Source: Pseudovirgaria hyperparasitica
Taxonomy: Eukaryota; Ascomycota; Dothideomycetes; Acrospermales; Acrospermaceae
Reading direction: 5' to 3'
Assembly (NCBI RefSeq): GCF_010093815.1
Contig: NW_022985561.1
Location: forward strand, 1,182,045 to 1,246,044
Length of the DNA stretch: 64,000 nucleotides
Shown: piece by piece, positions 34,608 through 45,725 of the stretch
Layout: each line of letters begins with the position of its first letter
How positions within the stretch are numbered: position 1 is the first letter of the stretch
Position numbers and translations under genes: made by a program
Notes under the pieces: generated by a model
Told to the model about the DNA's origin: nothing
Databases searched by the model: none
What the model saw: only the letters and a program-made list of their open reading frames with translations

Positions 34608-36094
34608 CGCCGTAGCCGCCGTACAGTTGAATTCGATTCGTCTATAGGGTTTTCAGTACGCTGTCGTGCATAGCACTCCGTCGTGGGCAGGAGATAGAGT
34701 TGACGGAGAATTTGCATGGCCATGCCGGATCCGGCCGGGGGTGACGAATCATGGACAGGGTAGATACCAAGCGATGAACATCCACTCACTGTGTGTTTTG
34801 GTGTTGTTGTCCTAATCGTAATCGCTGTCCTGTCTAGGTATTCAATAACGGCTACAAAGTATACTTTTCATCAGAATCTACTCGCCATGCGGAACTTATG
34901 GGCTTTTACGTCGATCAGTACGTACTCCGGAGAGATTCGTCCGATTAAACTTCTTTGTTGCCTGCAGCAGCCTAAGGATACCTAGCGCTGCCTTTCCAAC
35001 ATCTTATTTGTAATCTACAAAACTGTGACTCAACAATTTCCCAACTGGTCAACTGTCATGGTCTGGAGTCACAAGGACAGGCCAGTCTTTGCGTTCGTCA
35101 TTTTGGTTCTCGTTAACTTAAGCTCATCGCTTAGCCGCATGCAGCGGCATCAAGCGAGTCTTGAGAACGGACTTCCAGACTTCCTATAGAACTATAGAGT
35201 GAGGTGGACCCTAGCAGGTATTTGGCCTACCCTTCCTTATCTAGATCCTTGCACATCCCCACAACACAGACTGCAACCAGTACAGCCAGCATATACTAAA
35301 CTTTACACCGTTAAGGACGATGTCGTACGAACGAGCACTCTCACTGCATGCAGACAGCATATACCACGCAGCATGTCCGCGTTCCACACTGACGCCATGG
35401 TAGGGTAGCAGGCGTTTCTACATTGCATACGGCGAAGTGCAGTGTGCAGTGTGCAGTGTGCAGTGTGCAGTGTGCAGTGTGCATAGCGCTATTGATTACA
35501 AAGGGTCTATACTGGGCCCATCTGCTTGGGGTTTATGCTTAATGGAGTTATCCAGGGCTAATCATATAAGTTCGCTCCACTTATGACGTGGTTTAGGCGC
35601 CTAACTATGGGCGCGTATAATGATGGCTAGACTACACGACTTGACAATATGGTAAGTAGCGTGTTACCATGTCATTACAAGCGTTGTATTTTGACTAGTC
35701 CCTGGCTCTGTATACGCACTTAGTGGTATGGTTCAAAGCTAATTCGTAGGAGTATCCTCCATGATCGCCCCAATTTTTTCTCTCCATCAACACAGCTGCT
35801 GTCTTGTTCCCGAAATACCCATTTGTTCTTCAGACGAGTTTTGGCAGGCTTTGTACCAACCATGTCAGCAGACATCATGATACAATTCTTGCACTTGGAG
35901 CAAGGCTCATCTGCCGATTCCCAATCATTGGTAACTGAATGCGGAGAATTTCAGACGTATCATGTATCCTTGTTTCACTCTATAACAGCCAAATTACCCG
36001 ATAGAGCTCGCACGCTCATATGACGAATTTCACCTATACTTATAAGCGAGATCAGTGTTAGGATACATATCAAAAACAAGTCATTATGAGACTT
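34608..36094. other. Intergenic, no gene seen
   Basis: AT-rich, stop-rich DNA. A 7-bp tandem repeat lies at 35435-35481. No gene or element recognised. Confidence 0.5.
35435..35481. repeat. 7-bp tandem repeat (AGTGTGC)n
   Basis: About six and a half near-identical copies of AGTGTGC in tandem. Confidence 0.9.
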
Positions 36095-36810
36095 TTAGCC
36101 GTCGATTGTTTTGAGGTAGAGGCGGAAGATGTGTTCAAGGAAGCACACGTGGACGAGGCGATGAATCGATCTACTAGTTGTGTCTTCTGGAGAGTGGTCG
36201 CCTTTCTCTGAAAAACAATAGTCATCTTCAATGACATTGACCGTAGGCCTATCGTCAATGTCCATATTTAGTCTGCCGCCCCTCGATATAGGATCATCCT
36301 TATGCTCTGTGCCTTGGTGTTGGCTAAAGTCTAGACAGAACAAAGCGTCTTGTAGTGGTCCGTTGTAACTTATTTTGGAGAGTGGCATCTCTACACCGAA
36401 GGTTGGTATACCTGATTCTATTGTGCTGTTGCAGAATTCGTCTTCTCCTTCCACGATGAGCTGGACCCAGCCCCATGGATCCTGTTGCAAGAGCTCATCT
36501 GCCTCTACAAGGGTTTTATTGACCGAATCGGAGGATGTGGAGAGTTTTAGGTGTAAAGGATTCGACAGGAAGCTTGTTAATGTTTGATAATAGGACAATA
36601 CTGATGTGGCTAGGCTACCTGCTGCCGGGCCTATTCTTTCGATAGAAGGTTTGTGTCTGAGAGATAGAGGAATCAATGTTGGGTCAGCTTCAAGAGACAA
36701 GTCAGCTATGAGCTTGAGAGTGCTGCGTAAACGTCACTTCGGGTAGCTGAAATAGGTTCGTCTTCTGGGTTATCCGAGACATAGTACCTGTAGATATGAG
36801 CGGAGAAGTC
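36095..36810 (-). pseudogene. Unrecognised protein gene, probably broken by a frame change
   Basis: A 200-codon minus-strand frame (36700-36095) begins only with TTG and has no upstream ATG, so it is not a complete gene. The adjoining upstream DNA in another frame reads sensibly (DFSAHIYRYYVSDNPEDEP, about 36810-36715) after an acceptor-like CCTTGCAG, and the two meet near 36710 at ALS / LIADLSLEADPTLIP. A one-base loss there would explain this. The protein (for example PWGWVQLIVEGEDEF, MPLSKISYNGPLQDALF) belongs to no family I know. An undetected intron is the alternative to a frameshift. Confidence 0.4.
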
Positions 36811-37274
36811 CTGCAAGGAAATATAACTTGAAGTACCTTAAGCGTGTTCTCAGAGTCAGACTATCACAGATATGTATGACTCTCAAGAGCTATGTGCTGC
36901 AGAAACGGCGTTTTCTAAACCGCGCTAAAGCACAAATCATCCATAGATAGCATTCCGCGCTGTGTTCTCATGTTTGTCCATTGTGCATTGACTGTTCGCA
37001 AACCACAACACGCATATCATTCATGATTGGCGCGTTACCCCGTCATCTAAAACTGGAGTCTGTAGGTATTTCCGGTGATTGTCAATGATCTGTGGTTGAA
37101 CTCTTGAACTTCTGTACACTCCGCAGATCATGTACGTATCGACTGTGTTAACGCTCCAGGCACACGGGTATCTCCAGTAGACTATGCACATTGCGTGCTG
37201 AAGTAATGCGAATATATGTTATGGATCCAACTATGGCTGATTATAACATAGCTAAATATGAAATTGTGGAAAAA
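36811..37274. other. Intergenic, no gene seen
   Basis: Upstream flank of the broken gene and downstream flank of the hydrolase gene. Nothing recognised. Confidence 0.4.
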
Positions 37275-38621
37275 CTATAGTCCACTTGCATCCAAGAAGT
37301 CTGTGATTACCCTGTAAGCTTCTGTCGCATTGAAGTGGAAGTTGAAGTTGTGACTGCTATTGGGATGTAGATACGGCGTGAACTTGGCATTTCTGAAGAG
37401 TGTACGCGCCGGCTCCTCAAAGATACCTTCACATGCACCATCGCAGATTATGTACTATGATAATATGAATAAATATAAAAGGAGGGTACATCAGTATCAG
37501 ATTCGTCAACTTACATCGTCCTTGGCCGTGATCGCCAGTGCAGCGCCAGTGAACTGACTCGCATCGAATTCGCCGTCCGTTAATGTGAGAAATTTGGCAA
37601 TGGCAAAAGGCTGTTTGAATTCCTCGCAGTAGGAAGCAGTCGGGAAGTCGTAGAAAGGGAACTTGAAATATCTAAATCACAATCAGTACTCAAATCAGCC
37701 TCTTATAACCTTATTGAGACTCACGTATTGATCTGTGCGATCGTATCAACCCACGTTAGGTAACCCGGGTCTAATGTGCCAAAACGTCTTGGGTTTTGTA
37801 GAGATGCGATACGCGGCACAAATGAACGAACTAAACCATTCGCATTGAGCCCGGTTGTGTTGTAGTTTATGCCAGTCAATATGGCAGCGTCTGCGAGACC
37901 TGGGTTCTCGGCGATCGCAAAGTGTGTGATGAAGGAACCGAAGGAGAATCCCATGACTGCCAGCTTTTCTGGCACACCAAACGAGCCAGTAACAGTTCCT
38001 GATTTCACAAGCAATGCAAGCTCAACGAGGATGGCCTTGTGGGTTCGTAGCTGAGTTTTAAAGCCAGAGTCTCTATTATACAATGTCAGCATGCCGAAGG
38101 TGGGTTGGGGAGTAATGTTCCTACGTATCTGACTCTCCTTGTCCGAGGCGATCATAGAACCAGACTGAATAACCCTTGCTTATGGCATACTGTACAAAAT
38201 TATACTGATCCGGTTCGTACGCAGAGTTCCAGTGCGTTCTTGCTTGTCCAATACCATGCGTTGCCAGAATGATGGTCTTCTTGCGATCCTCCTGTCTAGG
38301 AGTACAGAATGAGGCTGCAATGGTATAACTTGATGTATCGTTTATGGCACCAGTGATTGGACTTGGAATATTAGCTCCTTCCCGTGAAGTCACGGCAGTG
38401 AGAAAGTCCTGAAGCGCGAAGTCATCCTTCCAGCCTGGGAATTTGAATGTCAAACGCTCATAGCTTATCGTGACTGGTACCCGTAGTTCTATACAATTCG
38501 CATTCGGAGGATAGAAAGGTTGCGTCAATGTTGCGTAAACTGATGGAGATGGGTTTGAGATTGCCAGGGCCACTCGTAGGAGTGAAAGAAAGGGAACCAG
38601 CCAGAATACATAGGGAGTCAT
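37275..38621 (-). CDS. Secreted alpha/beta hydrolase (lipase/esterase-like)
   Basis: Exons 38621-38125, 38072-37725, 37671-37515 and 37454-37275 give 393 aa with all phases consistent. The ATG at 38621 (MTPYVFWLVPFLSLL) opens a clear signal peptide; the longer open frame starts with TTG. The fold is shown by ILATHGIGQARTHWN (oxyanion region), the strand/turn VWFYDRLGQGES, the nucleophile elbow GFSFGS, a late acidic region (AKDD) and a C-terminal His in NSSHNFNFH. Several N-glycosylation sites (NDTS, NYTT-like, NATE) fit secretion. Substrate unknown: lipid, ester or toxin hydrolysis are all possible. The intron donor GTAGGA of exon 1 is weak. Confidence 0.85.
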
Positions 38622-40233
38622 GTTATCCAATTCAGGAATTGCAGTATCTGTCCAACAAGGTGATTGTTATGTTCAAGATCATAAAGAAAAGAACATGAGG
38701 AAGCAGAAATCAGATTGAATATTTATGATATAACAAATAGTTCTCAGACTGAAAGCCGTACAGGGCTGAAACTCTGCGTTGCACAAGACGCAGTTTCGCG
38801 GTTCGACCATCAAACAGTGCATCGCTGGGGGTATATACCGTATAAGAAAGATTTTATGAGATTAGAAGAAGCAGGTGACTGCTACTATGTCGAAAGGGAA
38901 ATTATAGAAGCAAGGCCCAAACTTACGTGGCGAGTTTTACTGGTTAGTGCCAAGCAAAGACCGATGCTGGATTCTGAAATACTTTCAAAGGGCCATCCTT
39001 TACGGCGAGTCTAATTCTTAGCTGGAGGAGCTTGTATATTTTTCCATGACATTGAAATTACAAAGCGAGGTTTCGACAAATTAGATGCGGACTTCATCGC
39101 AGGTTACCCGAGGCTTTGTAGTAAACAAAAGGATCGTATAACATGGAAAAGAACACCTAAATGATTTTCATTTCACCTCGATTTGCGATTACTTTCCTCC
39201 TCATACGCTAGTATGAATAATTCCGATTGATATCGTGACCAGCAGCAGTATCACAAATCATGACGTTCGTCAGGAATCAGAAGCCTGTAGCCCGTGTCGA
39301 TATTAGTCTCCACGAAGCCCTGAGAGCCAAAAACGCCTTCTTACTCCAAGCCGCTGAGGTTTTCGACAAAGCGTTCGAGGGTCACTGAGACACGCGCCAG
39401 GGCTGCTCAAGACGTAGGAGCGGTTTCAGGTTTGAGGAATGGAGGCTTCAGAGAATATGAGCGTGGCTAAATTAGAACTACGCTAAACCCTAAGCAGATT
39501 AGTACACAGCAAAACAGCGTCTTGGGTCGAATTTCCTCACACTCTATCACAGCGACCACAAACGTACAGAGCATCTTGAGAATGTCGCCTTCATTGCTCA
39601 CAGCTTGAGCATCACTGCGGAGTCTATCGATACGAGTTTATCCTGGCCATAATGTCGTAACAATGTCGAACACTGCGTGCGTACTTGTATCGCAGGATTT
39701 GAAAGGATAGGTTCGCTAGCGAGTGTTGAACAGTATCCATTAAGCAAATAATGAGAGTAAAGATCGCAGGCCCTAGAGCTAACATTGTTGTCTCTTTACC
39801 TAGATACTGATGGAGACTGCAAGGCCGCTGAATGTCGACGTCGTACATTCACGCGAGATCGCTGCTATGGATTAATGCTCCCAAGTTCTGAGGAAGGGTC
39901 GCACACGCCCTGGCTTGTCACGCCGGCCTTGAATCATGTGTCTTAGGAATGCGGCGCACGAAATGCGATGCCTTGGCACAGATGAACTGCTGGAAATATC
40001 ACAGACTGATGTTTCGTCACTGGTAACCTAGGGTGAAGGACGAAGTGTTCTCGATCCTAGTTGCTCATGTTCCTTCACGCGGTAGAGCTATATGTGTGTT
40101 CTATGTATTTGCTTCCATATAAGGCAAATTATACCCTCTCCACTTCGAATCTTTTGTCTAAACCTTCATCACTTCCGTCTTAGCCTTGCAACTTCTCCCT
40201 CATTTGACAGAGACTTCATTCTCATCGTCGACC
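38622..40233. other. Intergenic, no gene supported
   Basis: 1.6 kb, AT-rich. A + strand frame at 38715-39014 overlaps the presumed hydrolase promoter and shows no family features. A pyrimidine-rich leader with a TATA-like CATATAAG at about 40116 precedes the candidate gene at 40234. Confidence 0.4.
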
Positions 40234-40907
40234 ATGTCCGCTCGCACATACTTGCGTACTAGCATCGTTGCTACGATCAGTGAGCAAGCAAGATACCACC
40301 ACAGACACCTGAGGGGCAAGTGACTTTCCCAGTCTCCAGTTCAGCTAGATGGTTACGAGTGTCGAGAGTCTAGAACCGCTAACTTGAAGCAGAAAAACAG
40401 GATGTGGATAACACGAAAGACGCCATTAATGGCAATACTGAACGCCGGAATGATGGCGACGACAATAGCAATGCAAATGGCAAAGATGAGCTTGAGATAG
40501 GATCCCACTACCAGCAAGGTGGAAGTGACTGTACAAACGATGGAGAGCTCCATCATACCAGCACCATCGACGACGACGCCAGTTCCATGACATCTACCTC
40601 CAATCTCATTCAATTATACACCGATCAAAACAGATTTCGATACACTGTGTCCAGCCTCTCTCTTACACTGAGCCCTGGGTTTGTCCAAGAGGACAAGGTC
40701 GACATCTCCAAACTCTACGGCATCGCAGATGGCGGACCGAAAGAGCTTATGTACCAGGCTCGACATCGAAAAGCCAAAGGGGCTTACAGCTATCTAAAGA
40801 CAATCAAGCGTGGCATATCTAATTCGCTCTTCCATCGGCATCCTTTTGCAAAACTTGGAGGACATCGCACGAAGTCTGAGTACCTGTCCGAACACTGGAT
40901 GATGTGA
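40234..40907 (+). CDS. Candidate orphan gene, 187 aa, two exons
   Basis: An ATG in good context (GTCGACCATGTCC) follows a pyrimidine-rich leader. A donor A|GTGAGC at 40279/40280 and an acceptor TTGAAG before 40390, with a CTAAC branch element only a few bases upstream, join exon 40234-40279 to 40390-40907 in phase, giving MSARTYLRTSIVATI-TEKQDVDN. The first half is rich in Asn, Asp and Gly, the second half basic (KAKGAYSYLKTIKRGISNS). No domain, signal or membrane helix is seen. The branch-to-acceptor distance is short and other acceptors (40393, 40401) break the frame, so the model is tentative. It may be an orphan or a decaying gene. Confidence 0.35.
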
Positions 40908-41970
40908 GGGACTTAAATGCAGCAGTTTGGCTAAAAGAGGGAATGGCAAAGGATTTCATACATCTCTTCAAGGTGTAGAGCAGCTGGATCGTTCGCCGTC
41001 GCCGGGCAATATCTGATGATTCTGATCCAGGCAGGGTCTTATGAGACTAGGCGCTACCGCGGGCTGCGCTACGATGGATCTGTTCGAGTCAGTCAAGGTA
41101 CATTCCAGCCCTTTCAGTGCGGCTGACGATGTATTCACACACATACGTCTCATTCGGTGTTCTACGCCCATTGACAGATCAGATCACTGGGAAAGGGTTT
41201 GTCACTCACGGAAGGACAGGCTCTATGGCATGTAGGAAATTGGCGATCGCAGCCAATCGATCAAGCGTCGCATGTATCATAACATTATTTATGCTTATAT
41301 AGCACACGAGAGAGACCCACTCGGTATGAATGCTTGATCTTTCTAGCTTGATTAAACGCGAAATTCAAGCGTCTTTTGCATATTCCGGAGAGGTTGACAT
41401 GAACAATCGATTTAGCATGTGCAAAGGCGTCAACATAGGGAATAGTCGGAGTCAAAAGGGGAATGCCGCAGTGGCGCTCTTTCATAAGGTGTTGCCAAGT
41501 TAAGTTCTTGACTTACAAGCTGTGGAAGCACTGTATATGTGTGGTTCAGGACTGGTGCATCAGCCGAGGAACGTTAGCGCTACGAATGCCTGTGAAGATC
41601 CCAAAGCAACCACTCAAGGTCGGAGTTTGTGCGCGATCTTCCACGCCAGGTGTGCGGCTACTGTCTAGACTTCCTCGAAACCTAACCTCGTTCTGGCCTT
41701 TGACTTTGCAGACCTTGCCTTGCCGGGCCCTTATCACGGCCCTTCTCCTGTGAAGTGTTCTCGAAACTGGCATTTCGGCCCTCATCAGGCTAATTTCCAG
41801 TATTGCGATGGACGTCTCTCAGAGCACACTTTTCAACTAACTCATTGAGCCTCACGACATACTTCTGACTCCTTGACAGCACAGACGCCTGCCAGGTTGA
41901 GCGTGCTCCGACGCACGCACGCGGCGGCACCGTATTACCCCAGACCCCCGTCGCGTCACCACCTGCAGCC
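40908..41970. other. Intergenic, no gene seen
   Basis: Downstream flank of the candidate orphan and promoter of the beta-propeller gene. Open frames on both strands lack motifs. Confidence 0.5.
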
Positions 41971-43407
41971 ATGTTCACGCGCAACTCTAAAAGACTCCTT
42001 CTCCCGGCCGCCGCATGTCTAATCTTCATCTTTACCTTTCTATTTCACTCTTATTTCGAGAACTCTCTGGGCCTGAGACGTAGCTCAACAACATCATCGG
42101 CGGAGCCCACGGAAGAGACCGGCGATGGCACATGGCTAGTACCCAACACGACGACGCCGTCACTATCACGCGAAGAAATACAGGACTTGGTTGAACAGAT
42201 CGCGTACGCTGCCCACAACGCTCTTCCAAATGTCAACGAATTTCCTCCGACACCCTCCACACACCGCGAGCTACGGTCCCTCACCTCTCAGAATGGCGCA
42301 TACTGGGAGATTCACTTCGCCCATCGCAAGGGTCTCAACCCTAACATCATACCACACTCGTATATGGAGGACACATGGTACATAGTGGCACAAGCCTTAC
42401 GCCCAGAGTCTAGCCCGAAAGATTCGGTGTGGTCTACAGAAATAGTATGCAATGCAGCATTTAAAAATGGCGAGTTGGTGTGCGATGAACCACCGACCAT
42501 TCTCCCGATCACAAACACAAAAGGTGGCGACAAGTGTGTTGGTGAACTCTCCTACTTCGGCTTCAACGTTGGTCCTCGCGACGCGCGCGTCTTCTACGGC
42601 CCTGAAGACCCATACATCATCTTCGGCTCGAACTCGTGGTACACATGTATGGGCATGTTCATCCAGGACTTCCGTGTCCTCGTAGACTGGGGCTTGAGCC
42701 AGATTTGGGCGGACCGCTTCAAGTTTGCAACAGAACTGCAACGTCCCCCACCATACGGCTACATGGAGAAGAATTTTTTTCTGTTCTGGGACAAATACAA
42801 TAACATGTACGTGCACAATGACATTTCGCCAAAGCGCGTCTTCGCTATGCTGCAGCCAGACGGCAGCGTCTCCAAAGACCTCGCACCACTCGCCAGAACC
42901 GATGCTGCATGCATGGCAAAATATATGCCCAAAATGACCGGCGAGAAAGAAAAGATTCATCAGGCCACAAATTCCCTCTCCATCACACTTTGCGACCGCG
43001 CCGATACGACCTGCAAGCAGACAGACGATAATACCTTCATAATGGCCATTTTTCAACACAAAACCTATATTTACATGCACGCCGTATACGAGCCGCACGT
43101 TGCGCTATTCAGCCGCGCCCCTCCATTTGCGCTACACGCGCTCAGCACTAAACCGTTCTGGCTGCTCGGCCGCAAGGGCGGCACGAATGTTGGGCGCGAC
43201 TTTGAGGGAGACCCAATGGATCCTGTCGAGGGAAGTGAGATGATATACATCTCGAGCATGAGCTGGAAGACTCATGGACAGAAATACCACGGATACCAAG
43301 ACGACGTACTGTTTGTTGGATTTGGCATCGAGGACCAGAGGACAGCAGCGATTGATATCAAGGCTGGTGACCTATTGAAAGATCTTGGATTTTGTTTGGA
43401 GAAGTAA
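41971..43407 (+). CDS. Type II membrane protein with GH43/GH130-like beta-propeller lumenal domain
   Basis: Intronless, 478 aa, ATG context GCAGCCATGTTC. A short basic cytosolic tail (MFTRNSKR) is followed by one hydrophobic span (LLLPAAACLIFIFTFLFHSYF), the layout of Golgi glycosylation enzymes. The lumenal part has repeated blade-like segments: WSTEIVCNAAFKNGELVCDE, VGPRDARVFYGPEDPYIIFGSNS, NFFLFWDKYNNMYVHNDISPKRVFAML and a late SEMIYISSMSWK. The GPRDARVF-EDPYIIFGS pattern recalls five-bladed propellers of mannoside phosphorylases and fungal beta-mannosyltransferases. I infer a role in glycan synthesis or trimming; the exact activity cannot be read. Confidence 0.6.
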   Translation: MFTRNSKRLLLPAAACLIFIFTFLFHSYFENSLGLRRSSTTSSAEPTEETGDGTWLVPNTTTPSLSREEIQDLVEQIAYAAHNALPNVNEFPPTPSTHRELRSLTSQNGAYWEIHFAHRKGLNPNIIPHSYMEDTWYIVAQALRPESSPKDSVWSTEIVCNAAFKNGELVCDEPPTILPITNTKGGDKCVGELSYFGFNVGPRDARVFYGPEDPYIIFGSNSWYTCMGMFIQDFRVLVDWGLSQIWADRFKFATELQRPPPYGYMEKNFFLFWDKYNNMYVHNDISPKRVFAMLQPDGSVSKDLAPLARTDAACMAKYMPKMTGEKEKIHQATNSLSITLCDRADTTCKQTDDNTFIMAIFQHKTYIYMHAVYEPHVALFSRAPPFALHALSTKPFWLLGRKGGTNVGRDFEGDPMDPVEGSEMIYISSMSWKTHGQKYHGYQDDVLFVGFGIEDQRTAAIDIKAGDLLKDLGFCLEK

Positions 43408-43706
43408 GGAAATCGAGTATGTATGATTTGTATGTGATTGCAAGAGCAACGCTCTATGATTTCAGACGCATTGGATATAGTAACCAGGCAGGAACGGGCT
43501 GATACCGTCAGACCTTGCCATGTATTTACAGGATGAATCAAAACCATAATATGAATAGGTGTTGTCAGTCATCGCGCAGCATGCTGTTCAAAGGTGCGTA
43601 CAATGCATACCATGCAGAATAAAAGTTGAGGATGGTTTGGTCACATGACACAGACATCCATACAGTAATTGTTCATTTGTTCGTTTGACTACAATTTGGA
43701 AGTCTT

Positions 43707-43787
43707 GGCACGATGGCAGAGTGGTTAACGCGCGGGCCTGCTAAGCCCGTTCCTTCGGGAGCGCGAGTTCGAATCTCGTTCGTGTCG
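43707..43787 (+). tRNA. tRNA-Ser (anticodon GCU)
   Basis: 81 nt, no intron. The acceptor stem GGCACGA pairs with TCGTGTC (one G-T), discriminator G. The anticodon stem CGGGC/GCCCG encloses the loop CTGCTAA, anticodon GCT (reads AGC/AGT Ser codons). A long variable arm (TCC-TTCG-GGA) marks a class II tRNA. The T arm is GCGAG-TTCGAAT-CTCGT. A box (TGGCAGAGTGG) and B box (GAGTTCGAATC) are intact. Confidence 0.97.
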
Positions 43788-43793
43788 GTTATC

Positions 43794-43798
43794 TTTTT
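43794..43798 (+). terminator. RNA polymerase III terminator of the tRNA gene
   Basis: TTTTT six bases after the tRNA 3' end, followed by a second longer T run. Confidence 0.8.
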
Positions 43799-45725
43799 GA
43801 ATTTTTTCTTAGTTCTCAATCTCGCAGCGTGTCTGGCAGCTCGAAGTTAGACTCGGGTGTGGAGAGCGGGCTCTAACCAATGATCACATAGTGAGGCGGT
43901 TGATGGAGGCGGAGTACAGTGGGGCACAAGACGGTATCCATGTAATCGTTTCAGTCATGGAGACAAGGATGATGACCCATGTCCATGCTTAAGGTTTATG
44001 TGTGGTTCGGGGTGCATCAATGAGCCGCTGTGCATTGCGATGCATCTAAATAATATTACCCATGAGTGGAAAAGCTTGTGAAGAGAGAGTCATGCTATGT
44101 GGAGAGGCGTCAAGACGACGTCAGGTTGTCCCAATGCTGGAAGACTGGCGAGAGAAGCGCATGCTGCCTTGGCTTGAGCTAAATAAGCGCTTGTTAAGAA
44201 AAAGTCGGACGCTCAATATCAAAAGATCCCAGCAAGAATTTTGTCTTCGTGACTACCGGCGAATAAGTTTGTTTAGAGGTGAATGAAGAGAAGACTGACG
44301 AAAATGTTGGTCGAAGACGAACACACAATGCTCCATGAATAGAAACTAGAGAGACAGACAGCAGGAGAAAGCAATGGATCGCCGAATGAACCACAACACA
44401 GCAGGATCTTTTGTTTTTATTGTGTAATGGATTATCTTGAGTACCAGTACATTCTTTGCGGTGTGGTACTGTACATCCGTCAATATTCTGCTACTCAGAC
44501 CCGATCGTCATTATTGAAAACGACTTTGCAGATCTCTCCCCAGATCATTGATATATATTTGACAAGTCATGCAGCATCTGAGCCCACGCCGCACGCTGAT
44601 CTTCATGATACGCATGATATCCATGATAAGGACCGGACATGGGTCTTCGATGTTACGTACGCCGCAACCGGGATCGCGCAAGATACTACCTGACTTCGAG
44701 AAGAAACGCAATCTCTTGCCGAGTGATCTACTGCTACCTACGTAATGGTATAACGTACCGAGATGGGCTCTCACGACTCATGGAGTACTCTTTTCCTGAC
44801 GTTTGTAGTGCGAGGCGCAGAGCCATGGCCGGAGGCGAGAGTGTAAAAAAGCTATCCCTGAGCCTGAGCGAGTCGAGCAATCTGGCGGAGAGTCTGGGTT
44901 GGCCGCCCCTTGCACATTGTGTAGAGACAGATCCCGCGGAAAACATGGATGACACGGACTGGTTTGTGTTTAAGCAATCGTCACGATGCATACCAGTCGT
45001 TGAGATGTCGAGAAACCTTCTTACAGGACTTGATTCGGGAGACGAATTTTGAGACGGAACTAGTCGTAGTGGTGAAGGTGCGCGATGTTGACAGTGCCGT
45101 ACGGCGTACTTCTTGCACCCTTGCTGGAGTATTGACTCCACAGAACTCGATAATCGGGGTGTATGCTAATACTGCTCTAACATTAAGGGTGAGGTGGGTA
45201 AGGCGTGTTTCCCTACAAAACATGAGATGTTATTGCAACGGGATCAATGATTCATGGTGTGAACACGACTAACGAACAGCACTCCTAGAGTCGAAGCTGC
45301 ACGGCCTGTGGAGGGTTTATGTTCAGGTTCGAAGGCCACATCCTGGTGATCGAACACGCAAAGTGCAGAGACAAGCTGGCCAAGATAACCATCTGAGTTC
45401 TTTCAAGAACACCAGCTTATGCTACTTAGGTATTTCACCTTTATTTACTTCGAGATCCAAGTCCTGTGATTGCCTCTTTTATAGTGGCTCTATTGTATGA
45501 CATACATCTCGCATGCATCGTTAAGGGACTGCCCTCCATGATTTCATACATCAAGACAAAGTAAAAGTCTATGTCGTGAGCCCATCCTCGAGCTCTGGAA
45601 AAGATATCCGATGATCCGACCACCATGAAGCGGGTCTTATCAGGATCATGTCATACTTGGTATCATCCATAAATGTATTGATACAATCAAAAGCAGTGCA
45701 TACGAGACAATACCTGTCTGAGTCC
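43799..45725. other. Long intergenic stretch, no gene supported
   Basis: 1.9 kb between the tRNA and the receptor gene's 3' end. A + strand frame at 44639-45052 shows a Ser/Leu-rich stretch but no family features, no clear start region and no matching exon. Confidence 0.4.

Noticed and set aside
38715-39014. Plus-strand frame of 99 codons upstream of the hydrolase gene
   Set aside because: Lies in the presumed promoter, mixed composition, no homologous features.
44639-45052. Plus-strand frame of 137 codons with a Ser/Leu stretch
   Set aside because: Minus-strand shadow frames are as long, and no domain, signal or splice signals support it.
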